Positions 1 through 6,284 are shown, counted from the stretch's first letter. The stretch is 6,749 bases of DNA from Euryarchaeota archaeon UBA623 (GCA_002505325.1 DAUV01000067.1:1-6749), one strand, 5' to 3'. A program made the numbers and translations. Notes: generated by a model not told the origin, from the sequence alone.

Positions 1-459
1 CTAGTCCTCCTCGTATGGACCGCCCTGCGTTCCAGGCCATAGATCAAGAATGCGAGAGATGATTTTCCGAGTCCCGTCTAAGTCGTCGGAAAGGCCCTCG
101 ACTCTGATGACCTCGATATGCCCATGACCCTGACTCTCCATTCCTTCTCGGATGGCATCGATCGAGTGCTTCTGATCGTACCCAAGAGCAACCACATCTG
201 GCTTCACGACTTCTAGGATATCGAATATTGGGACTGACGGAGGGTTGCCGACTATTGCCTCATCGACCGGTTTCAGTCCCGACACCATTCGTCTGCGCAA
301 CTCATGCGTTGTGATTGGCTCGTGCTTCTGTTTGCGAACTGTGTCATCATGCGCCACGACAACGACGAGCTCGTCTCCAAGCAATCTAGCCTGTTCTACA
401 TAGTGCAGATGACCTGCATGCAGGAGGTCAAACACTCCAACTGCCATCACTCGAACCAT
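1..459 (-). CDS. ribL: Archaeal FAD synthase RibL (FMN adenylyltransferase)
   Basis: Cytoplasmic nucleotidyltransferase expected to transfer AMP from ATP to FMN, giving FAD and pyrophosphate, the last step of flavin cofactor synthesis. The 152-residue protein is the normal length for archaeal RibL. The N-terminus has the cytidylyltransferase-fold signature GVFDLLHAGH (residues 8-17, nucleotide-binding HxGH at 14-17). RibL-like stretches follow: LKPVDEAIVG (62-71), KPDVVALGYDQ (86-96) and a C-terminal GTRKI (129-133) where relatives have SSTKI. The ATG at 457-459 is preceded by a weak G-rich patch. A second in-frame ATG at 445-447 is possible, but family members carry a few residues before the first strand, so the longer form is preferred. 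It lies 42 bp downstream of ribB on the same strand, a plausible two-gene flavin operon. Unusually, it contains no cysteine. The fold is shared with glycerol-3-phosphate and sugar-phosphate cytidylyltransferases, so another nucleotidyltransferase role is the main alternative. Confidence 0.85.
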   Translation of the reverse strand: MVRVMAVGVFDLLHAGHLHYVEQARLLGDELVVVVAHDDTVRKQKHEPITTHELRRRMVSGLKPVDEAIVGNPPSVPIFDILEVVKPDVVALGYDQKHSIDAIREGMESQGHGHIEVIRVEGLSDDLDGTRKIISRILDLWPGTQGGPYEED

Positions 460-501
460 ACTTTCAATCCCCCGATGCGCATACCTGCCTCAATGCTTCG
501 C
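460..501. other. ribB-ribL intergenic spacer
   Basis: A 42-bp gap between the TGA of ribB and the ATG of ribL on the minus strand. It has no T-rich terminator or clear promoter, so ribL is probably read from the ribB transcript. On the minus strand a GGGGGAT run (467-473) ends 7 nt before the ribL ATG and may act as a weak ribosome-binding site; its match to the usual GGAGGTGA is poor. Confidence 0.45.
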
Positions 502-1215
502 TCATTCGCCAATCCCTAGTGCCTTGAGTATATCATCGCCTGTAATCATCGGTATTCCATGCTTACTGGCGTATCCCCTTGCATCATCCACTGAAAGAGC
601 ACCGTCTCCGTCAGGCTGTAACATCTCGGCTCCTATGGTGCAAGGTGAGTGTCCAGAGAGCCGAGCTATCGATACGGCCAATTCGGTGTGGCCTTGCCGA
701 GATTCGAGACCCTGCGGCGACTCTCTGCAAACTGGGATATGCCCTGGGGTGCGAAACTCCTCACCGAGAGCGATGCACGCGGTCTCGCTATCAGCGCCGC
801 TTGCAAGAAGCTCCCCTGCCAGTTCGCCAAATCTCCGCGTAGTCAGGGCTCGGTCCCTGTCAGTTATTCCCGTGTAGGTGCCTCTGTGGTTTAGTGAGAC
901 GGTGAACGCTGAGCGAGTATCGTACTGTAGGTCGTCGGTAATGAGCCGTCCGAGTACGGGATTTTCCTCGACGAGAGCGGGGTGAGTGTGTATGTCCTGC
1001 AGCCACGGTAGGCCGAACAGCTCGCCAACCTCGTTGCCGATGGCGAGGAAGAGCAGCCCGCCGCAGTCCTTGCGCAGTGTCCGCATCACTTCGGGAGTGG
1101 CAGCATCGGCAGGCCACAGAAGATCGGTCTCACATTCCCTGAAGTCCGAGTCGAATACCATCACAGGATTGCCTGCAGCGAACGCTGCGATGGCTTGCTC
1201 GACGCCCGAGGCCAT
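502..1215 (-). CDS. ribB: 3,4-dihydroxy-2-butanone 4-phosphate synthase RibB
   Basis: Converts ribulose 5-phosphate to formate and 3,4-dihydroxy-2-butanone 4-phosphate, the four-carbon precursor of riboflavin; cytoplasmic and Mg-dependent. The 237-residue protein is close to archaeal RibB length and is single-domain, with no fused GTP cyclohydrolase II. Visible signatures are the acidic metal-binding region FRECETDLLWPAD (25-37), RTLRKDCGGLL (45-55), NHRGTYTGITDRDRALT (109-125), FRTPGHIPVCR (154-164) and RQGHTE (173-178) with the conserved His176. The last residues of the fold include GAEML (195-199), matching the conserved EM near the C-terminus of the family. The start is the ATG at 1213-1215. 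No Shine-Dalgarno is visible before it and the upstream bases are pyrimidine-rich, which suggests a leaderless or nearly leaderless message. The gene is divergent from the kinase and precedes ribL, which supports a flavin operon. The family assignment is firm. Confidence 0.93.
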   Translation of the reverse strand: MASGVEQAIAAFAAGNPVMVFDSDFRECETDLLWPADAATPEVMRTLRKDCGGLLFLAIGNEVGELFGLPWLQDIHTHPALVEENPVLGRLITDDLQYDTRSAFTVSLNHRGTYTGITDRDRALTTRRFGELAGELLASGADSETACIALGEEFRTPGHIPVCRESPQGLESRQGHTELAVSIARLSGHSPCTIGAEMLQPDGDGALSVDDARGYASKHGIPMITGDDILKALGIGE

Positions 1216-1272
1216 GAGTAGCGGAGGGGCCTTACCTACCCGTTATTTTCGGTCACAGACCGAATCCTTCTC
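1216..1272. promoter_or_regulatory. Divergent promoter region between ribB and the sugar kinase
   Basis: This 57-bp region is the only divergent intergenic space in the window, so promoters for both the flavin genes and the plus-strand operon should sit in or near it. Its only AT-rich patch is TTATTTT at 1243-1249, about 27 bp before the first ATG of the kinase (1273) and about 32 bp before the ATG of ribB (1215). That is near the usual distance from an archaeal TATA box to the transcription start. Neither ATG has a Shine-Dalgarno sequence, which fits leaderless or almost leaderless messages. The patch is not a good match to the archaeal TATA consensus, so the assignment is positional and tentative. 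Confidence 0.35.
1248..1264. promoter_or_regulatory. 17-bp inverted repeat, candidate operator
   Basis: Perfect 7-bp arms TTCGGTC (1248-1254) and GACCGAA (1258-1264) flank a 3-bp ACA spacer. The repeat overlaps the edge of the AT-rich patch and lies between the candidate TATA position and the kinase start, where a repressor could block both divergent promoters. The geometry is typical of a dimeric regulator site. A short RNA hairpin is the alternative, but a 3-nt loop inside a probably untranscribed promoter is less likely. No regulator is encoded in the window and I do not recognise the motif. Confidence 0.35.
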
Positions 1273-2166
1273 ATGGGTCGGATATCTGGATTGGTCATGG
1301 TGGAAAGGATCGAAGTGTCAGTACCCGTCAGAGTTGACCTTGCAGGGGGCTGGACTGATGTGCAACCATACACAGGAGATTTCGGCGGCGAGGTCGTGAA
1401 TTTCGCCATTAACCAGTATATTCACAGTGTGATGGAGAAGGACTCTGACGGTCGCATCAGGGTCGAGTATAGCAGTGACATTCCGACTGGCTCAGGCCTT
1501 GGCACTAGCGGCGCGATGAATGTCGGACTAATCGCCACTATCGCCGGAGGCGGTAAGAGCCCAGAGGATATTGCGGAGATGGCCTTTCAGTTTGAGGCAC
1601 TGCTTGAGAATCGAGGTGGCAGGCAAGATCAGTGGGCCGCAGCGCGCGGCGGATTCAATCATCTGCTGTTCCTCGGCGACGAGGTCGAGGAAATCCCCTT
1701 TGAGCCGATGAAATCAGCTAGGAACTGGTTGCGCAAGCACTTCGTTATCGCCTACACCGGGATGGAGCACAAGTCCGGCGACATCCACTCTGGGGTCTGG
1801 GAGCGCTACGAACAGGGCGACCAGTCCGTGCTCTCCGGACTGCACCTGATTCGGGGGGCTGCTAGGATGATGGCAAATGGACTACAGGGCGACCGCAGAG
1901 AACTTGTTGTGAAGGCCCTGAAGGACGTTTGCGAGGGTGTAGATATGCTCGATTCTGCCATTCACGAACCGTTCAGGGACGTGATTTCCCCGCTTCAAGA
2001 GGCAGGGTCTGTCGTTGCTTGGAAGGCACTTGGCGCCGGGGGCGGTGGTTCAGTCGGATTGCTCTGCTCTCCAATGGGTGTCAGTGCAGCGATTTCCGCA
2101 ATAGAACAAGCTGGTTGGGAAGTCATCGAATGGGACTATGACAATCAGGGTATGCAGGTCAATTGA
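1273..2166 (+). CDS. GHMP-family sugar kinase, HddA/fucokinase-like
   Basis: ATP-dependent small-molecule kinase of the GHMP superfamily, cytoplasmic, 297 residues. All three family motifs are present: the N-terminal PVRVDLAGGWTDV (18-30), the glycine-rich ATP loop PTGSGLGTSGAMN (71-83) and the C-terminal KALGAGGGGSVG (251-262). The segment GGRQDQWAAARGGFN (115-129) resembles the GxQDQYAAAFGGFN of heptose-7-phosphate kinases and fucokinases, and Asp119 is the likely catalytic acid. This suggests a sugar or sugar phosphate phosphorylated at its anomeric carbon, but the substrate cannot be read from sequence. Mevalonate kinase and homoserine kinase fit less well. The ATG at 1273 suits a leaderless transcript; an in-frame ATG at 1297 gives a shorter N-terminus closer to family norms and is a real alternative. 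The gene is followed at once by the protease-permease gene, either with a 4-nt TTGA overlap or a 50-bp gap, so the two are probably co-transcribed. Confidence 0.85.
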   Translation: MGRISGLVMVERIEVSVPVRVDLAGGWTDVQPYTGDFGGEVVNFAINQYIHSVMEKDSDGRIRVEYSSDIPTGSGLGTSGAMNVGLIATIAGGGKSPEDIAEMAFQFEALLENRGGRQDQWAAARGGFNHLLFLGDEVEEIPFEPMKSARNWLRKHFVIAYTGMEHKSGDIHSGVWERYEQGDQSVLSGLHLIRGAARMMANGLQGDRRELVVKALKDVCEGVDMLDSAIHEPFRDVISPLQEAGSVVAWKALGAGGGGSVGLLCSPMGVSAAISAIEQAGWEVIEWDYDNQGMQVN

Positions 2167-2216
2167 CGACTGTCGACTACCTAAGTCTCAAACACCACCT
2201 CACTTTCGTCCTACCA

Positions 2217-5200
2217 ATGGTAGGACGCTCTGGAGCGCTGGCCGCGGCAATAGTTTTGCTCTTCCTCCTTCCTCTAGCCTCATCGACCATCGTGGCGACT
2301 CAGGAGGCAGGAGGATTCGATGTCGAGGGTGAATGGAGTGCCTCAGTTGAGCACGACGTCCACCCCTACTGGTGGCTGCACTGGAGCCGCGACAAGGACG
2401 CGAACGAACTGGATGACAGGCTTGAGTGGCTACTCGAACAGCCCGCCGAATTGCAGCAGGACTGGTGGAGAAGAGCTCCTCCGGGAAGCGCTAGGGTGTT
2501 CGTAGACTACAATCATCATCCAACCGATGCAGATGTCTTGGCGCTGGAAGATTTGGGAGTCGAAGTCACCTTCCGTTTCACTTATCTCGACACTGTCTCG
2601 GCTACTGCCCCATTCGATTCGATTCTCGACTCTAACGGCATACGGTCTTTGCCCGGAGTGGTGATGGTCGAAGACCTAGGGCTTGCCGAGCCGAATATGC
2701 ACGAAGCAGTACCCAATATGGGGGTCGATGCAGTTTGGCAAGACCTCGGACTAGACGGAACAGGCTCTGTAATTGCAATTCTCGATACCGGTGTTCGAGG
2801 TGATCACGAAGGCCTCAATGACATGGATGACGACCCATTCACCTGCATCGATGACCCACCGGAACCAGATCCCACTAATCCTAATCCACCACCAGTCCCT
2901 GCGGATTGCGACCCGAAGATTATCGCCTTCTTCGATGCAGTCTTCACCGACGAAGAGCAAGATCCCGCTGAGTCGTACGATTCCGGTACCCACGGGAGTC
3001 ACGTGGCGGGGATTGCCGCTGGGAGTGGCGGCGGACAGACCGACCCTGCCACCGGTCTGAGATATGTCGGAGCAGCCCCCGGTGCTTGGCTGATTAACAT
3101 CCTAGCGTGTTGCGATGGCGACATCGAGGATGTCATGCAGGGGGCCCAGTGGGCGATTGACAACAAGGATAAGCACGGAATCGACATCGTGACCTCCTCA
3201 CTAGGCGAGCAACAGTTCGAGATCCATGTCGACAACGACGGCAACTCCGCTTGGAGCCGTCAGATGGATATGGTGGTCGAGGCAGGAATCATCACCACAC
3301 TATCTGCCGGAAACGAGTTTGGAGGGGCGACCCTAGCCGGCTGCAACACCATAGATAGCCCTGGAGACGCTAAGCTGCCTGTAACTGTAGCCAGCCTCGA
3401 CAAGAACCTAGGGCTGGCCATATACAGCAGCAGAGGATACACATCAGACATGCGAGTCAAGCCGGATGTTGCGACAATAGGATCCAACATCATGGCTCCA
3501 GACGCTGCGACCAAGGACGGTTACACGGGCAAGTCTGGAACCAGTATGGCCACTCCACTGATGGCGGGAATAGCGGCCTTGATGGTACAGGCCAACCCGG
3601 ATATCACTCCGACTGAGTTCAAGGACATCATCGCAGCACACTCAATTGAGCGTGAAATTGCCCTTCTGGATGACCCCGGCTTCAATGACTGCAGCCTGCT
3701 AGAGACTCGACCCGACAATGAGTTCGGTTATGGCCAAGCAGATCCTGTGGCCTTTGTAGAGGCTGCAGGAAGCATCGACCGCTCGCTGAATGTCTCGATG
3801 GACTTGGTGACGCTACAGGAGATTGGCAATGAGAGCTACATCGCCGGAACCTCATCAGGCGGAGCACCCGGTATGGGCGTAGTCGAGGTCAAGGTAGGGG
3901 GCGGAGAGTGGAAGGGCGCAGCTGACCTGTCAAAGAACGGCGACTGGGCGACTTGGAGAGTCAAACTCAACCCACACACTGAATCTGGTAATTCAACAGT
4001 CTATGCCAGATTGGTTATCTCAGAGGATAGCATCTCTCCAATCGATGCTCGCAGGGTTGTCCTCATCGACGGCCAGTCTGAATCAGGAGTAGCAGAGGGA
4101 CTGATTTCTATGGGTTCATGGGTCTTCTTCGTACCCTTCGCATTTGCAATGGCCCTTCTTGGCTTCATCATGACTACTGAGAGGTGGGACAGGAAGTTCT
4201 TGGCTGCCATGCGAAAATCAGACTCACCTTCTCTTGATTTCCACCCCGGGCAAATGCTGGTTGGAGGAATAATAGCATTCTTCCTCACATTTGGCACATT
4301 CGTCAGAGGGCTTCGTAACGGTGAAGCATTGACAGAGAACAAAGCGTCACGGACAATCTCTCTGTGTATCCTTTATGTCGCACAGGGCCTACCTTCCGGC
4401 TTCGCTAACGTCGCCTTCGTTGCTTTCCTAGTAACTAATGGGATAGAGGTCGAGCAGATTGCCTTGCTATTCGCTACCGTCTATCTGCCTTGGACATTCA
4501 AGTTCATTTGGGGCCCAGTAATTGACATGGTGACTTTCCCTAAATACGGAGTAAGAAGGCCTTGGGTTCTGTTTGCTGAGACTGGCATGATTATCTCCCT
4601 TGCTACTTTGCTGATAGTCCCAGATCTCGTCGCTTCAATCGAACTGGTTACCATACTTCTGTTCATCCACAATCTATTCTCCTCTCTGCAAGATGTCAGC
4701 GTCGATGCTCTGGCTGTTGATATCCTCGAGCCGGATGAAGTCGCCACTGTGAACGGACTAATGTTCGCCTCCAAGAGGGGCGGAATCATCTTCGGCGGAG
4801 CCGTCCTTGGAATGCTAGTTGTTCCTTACGGAATTAAATCAGCAATCATGGTCCAACTGCCTCTATTGGTACTGATTATGATGGTGCCACTCTTCTTGCG
4901 TGAGAGGCCAAGTAACAGCCTGTTCCCCTGGAGCAAGAAGGAAGAGCAGGAAGAAGTCTGGTATGCTGAGACTGAAGAGGTGATTGAGGCGGAAGAAGTA
5001 CTGCCCTGGGAGGCAGATCACCCGGAGGAGTTCACGCAAGCCCGCTGGGTCGCTACTAATCTCTACGAGAGCCGAATGTCTCCAGCCGCACTAGTCCTCT
5101 GGCTTAGCATCGGCTCACTTCTGATATGGGGGCTGTTCGCCATCCTGCACCAGCTTACCAGCACATATACTGGAGATTGGGCGTTGACATTCGGAGACAT

Positions 5201-6029
5201 CGCTGCACCGATGAAGTCGATTGGTAAGTGGGGTCTGCTGGCCTCAGTATTGCTAATGTTGGCTGGATGGCTTGGAGCATCCATCCCGGATATTCGGAAT
5301 CCTATGCCGGCTTCCGCCCTTGCTTCACAGACCGCTTACAACATAGTGAAAGGATTCTCTACACGCTCTTCCTTCATTCTGATATTCCTGTGCCTGCTTT
5401 CCGAGTTGTATCTGTTCACAGACCCAATCGTTGTTGACATATTCATCAACGAGGCAGGTTGGTCCCAGACCAAGTACAACGCAATTGTCGGTGGCGTAGT
5501 CATCGCCTTCATGATGTTCGGACAGATTGTGGGAGGAATGCTTGGAGACAGGTTCGGAGTCAGAGAAGTCTCAATGATTGGTTTCTCGTTGCTTGCCCTA
5601 TCAAACGCATCTCTTGCTCTGATGAGCGACTACTGGACCAACACGAATCTGATGGTCGGCTACCTGTGCGTGAGGGCGGTAATCAACGGGGTAGCGTGGA
5701 TTTGCGTCATCGCCGTGGCAATGAGGCTGACCTTCAGTAAGGCAGGTGGCTCGCAGTTCACCGCCTACATGTCGATGTTCAACCTCTCAGCAGTGATGGC
5801 GTATCTATTCACAGGCAATATGACTCAGAGATTCGACTACGTCACTTGCCTCTACATCGGGGGCGCGCTAACACTGTTCACTGTAGTTCTACTATGGTTC
5901 ATCGACCCCGATGAGGTCGATAGGACTCTCGAGGGACGCTTTGGTGATGGTGAAGATGAGTTTGACGGGGATCTCGGAGAGAGGCCAGAGGCGTGGTATG
6001 AGGAGGATGAGACCGTTGTCACAAGTTAG
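2217..6029 (+). CDS. Secreted subtilisin-like protease fused to AmpG-type MFS permease
   Basis: One uninterrupted frame of 1270 residues carries two normally separate proteins. Residues 1-24 look like a signal peptide (MVGR, then a hydrophobic run to about Ala21), so the next part should be outside the cell. Residues 90-165 resemble a subtilase propeptide. The S8 core follows with Asp190 (ILDTGV), His259 (HGSHVAG), oxyanion Asn366 (SAGNE) and Ser443 (SGTSMATP), all intact. A beta-type domain (about 520-620) leads to a hydrophobic anchor (633-652) followed by Arg/Lys. After a second hydrophobic stretch (681-696) comes an MFS transporter: ILYVAQGLPSGFANVAF (718-734), WTFKFIWGPVID (759-770) and SLQDVSVDALAVD (823-835) are AmpG-like; GGMLGDRFGVRE (1106-1117) is the second-half cytoplasmic loop. 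AmpG proteins import muropeptides in bacteria; the substrate here is unknown. The middle loop is acidic and followed by two additional hydrophobic segments; the C-tail is also acidic. The start at the ATG 2217 gives a clean signal peptide; a TTG at 2163 overlapping the kinase stop would add 18 residues. Confidence 0.88.
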   Translation: MVGRSGALAAAIVLLFLLPLASSTIVATQEAGGFDVEGEWSASVEHDVHPYWWLHWSRDKDANELDDRLEWLLEQPAELQQDWWRRAPPGSARVFVDYNHHPTDADVLALEDLGVEVTFRFTYLDTVSATAPFDSILDSNGIRSLPGVVMVEDLGLAEPNMHEAVPNMGVDAVWQDLGLDGTGSVIAILDTGVRGDHEGLNDMDDDPFTCIDDPPEPDPTNPNPPPVPADCDPKIIAFFDAVFTDEEQDPAESYDSGTHGSHVAGIAAGSGGGQTDPATGLRYVGAAPGAWLINILACCDGDIEDVMQGAQWAIDNKDKHGIDIVTSSLGEQQFEIHVDNDGNSAWSRQMDMVVEAGIITTLSAGNEFGGATLAGCNTIDSPGDAKLPVTVASLDKNLGLAIYSSRGYTSDMRVKPDVATIGSNIMAPDAATKDGYTGKSGTSMATPLMAGIAALMVQANPDITPTEFKDIIAAHSIEREIALLDDPGFNDCSLLETRPDNEFGYGQADPVAFVEAAGSIDRSLNVSMDLVTLQEIGNESYIAGTSSGGAPGMGVVEVKVGGGEWKGAADLSKNGDWATWRVKLNPHTESGNSTVYARLVISEDSISPIDARRVVLIDGQSESGVAEGLISMGSWVFFVPFAFAMALLGFIMTTERWDRKFLAAMRKSDSPSLDFHPGQMLVGGIIAFFLTFGTFVRGLRNGEALTENKASRTISLCILYVAQGLPSGFANVAFVAFLVTNGIEVEQIALLFATVYLPWTFKFIWGPVIDMVTFPKYGVRRPWVLFAETGMIISLATLLIVPDLVASIELVTILLFIHNLFSSLQDVSVDALAVDILEPDEVATVNGLMFASKRGGIIFGGAVLGMLVVPYGIKSAIMVQLPLLVLIMMVPLFLRERPSNSLFPWSKKEEQEEVWYAETEEVIEAEEVLPWEADHPEEFTQARWVATNLYESRMSPAALVLWLSIGSLLIWGLFAILHQLTSTYTGDWALTFGDIAAPMKSIGKWGLLASVLLMLAGWLGASIPDIRNPMPASALASQTAYNIVKGFSTRSSFILIFLCLLSELYLFTDPIVVDIFINEAGWSQTKYNAIVGGVVIAFMMFGQIVGGMLGDRFGVREVSMIGFSLLALSNASLALMSDYWTNTNLMVGYLCVRAVINGVAWICVIAVAMRLTFSKAGGSQFTAYMSMFNLSAVMAYLFTGNMTQRFDYVTCLYIGGALTLFTVVLLWFIDPDEVDRTLEGRFGDGEDEFDGDLGERPEAWYEEDETVVTS
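6001..6006 (+). promoter_or_regulatory. Strong Shine-Dalgarno-like AGGAGG before the glutaredoxin
   Basis: AGGAGG lies inside the last codons of the protease-permease gene. It directly abuts the ATG at 6007, too close for ideal use, and is 9 nt before an in-frame TTG at 6016, a suitable spacing. It may therefore mark TTG 6016 as the real start, by translational coupling with the upstream gene. It also encodes part of the acidic C-tail of that gene, so its purine richness could be coincidental. Confidence 0.4.
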
Positions 6030-6282
6030 TGAGCAACTAGCGTCTGCCGAGACAGACTTCCTGTTGTTCAGCCAGACCATCTGTCCTTACTGCACTCGCG
6101 CAGAGAGGACTCTGGATGCGCACGGATTCACCTACACCGAGGTCAACCTCGACCACTACGAGGGACTGAGGGAGGATGTTGTGGCCGAGACAAGGCACAG
6201 GACCGTACCGGTCGTTTTTGATTTGAGGGGCGACGAGCCCGTGTTCGTTGGCGGCTCAGATAACCTACTGGAGTATCTCTAG
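6007..6282 (+). CDS. Dithiol glutaredoxin
   Basis: Small thioredoxin-fold thiol-disulfide oxidoreductase, 91 residues from the ATG at 6007, the usual glutaredoxin size. The active site is CPYC (26-29) after a beta strand (DFLLFSQTI), the cis-proline loop is TVP (66-68), and the C-terminal GGSDNLLEYL (82-91) matches the glutathione-binding GGxDdL motif. It would reduce disulfides or act as an electron donor in the cytoplasm, as there is no signal peptide or membrane segment. The partner thiol is not evident, since many archaea lack glutathione. The first 23 bp overlap the end of the protease-permease gene in another frame, indicating one operon. Starts at 5998 (ATG) and 6016 (TTG, well spaced from AGGAGG) are also open. 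Its stop TAG overlaps the stop of the convergent gene. Confidence 0.88.
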   Translation: MRPLSQVSEQLASAETDFLLFSQTICPYCTRAERTLDAHGFTYTEVNLDHYEGLREDVVAETRHRTVPVVFDLRGDEPVFVGGSDNLLEYL

Positions 6283-6284
6283 AG
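6277..6284. other. Shared stop-codon palindrome of two convergent genes
   Basis: The 8-bp palindrome CTCTAGAG contains the TAG stop of the glutaredoxin (6280-6282, plus) and the TAG stop of the convergent gene (6279-6281, minus). The two coding regions overlap by 4 bp with no spacer, so there is no room for an intergenic terminator here. Transcripts from each side must end inside the opposing gene. Confidence 0.8.

Noticed and set aside
524..894. Open frames on the plus strand inside ribB (including 524-877 and 649-894)
   Set aside because: They lie fully antisense to a well-supported ribB, and their translations are Arg/Ser/Pro-rich with no domain features, as expected of shadow frames in GC-moderate coding DNA.
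1216..1272. FMN riboswitch upstream of ribB
   Set aside because: The region is only 57 bp, too short for the multi-stem RFN element, and shows none of its conserved helices; the hairpin-like repeat fits an operator better.
986..1399. A 137-codon plus-strand open frame crossing from ribB into the kinase
   Set aside because: It spans the divergent promoter region and overlaps two strong genes in the wrong frames; its translation has no family signature.
1273..2166. Mevalonate or galactokinase identity for the GHMP kinase
   Set aside because: The QDQWAAARGGFN segment and the RVDLAGGWTDV motif resemble HddA/fucokinase-type sequences; the GRTEYN-like motif expected of galactokinase is missing.
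2217..3780. Inactive (pseudo-) subtilase
   Set aside because: Asp, His, oxyanion Asn and Ser are all present in their proper motifs, so an inactive enzyme is not indicated.
4001..4342. A 113-codon minus-strand open frame over the protease-permease junction
   Set aside because: It is antisense to the fusion. I considered whether it meant that the fusion is really two genes with an insertion, but the plus frame is continuous and protein-like throughout.
4254..6029. A separate permease gene starting at the in-frame ATG 4254
   Set aside because: There is no stop codon between the protease and permease parts and no intergenic gap, so separate genes are not supported by the sequence, although internal initiation cannot be excluded.
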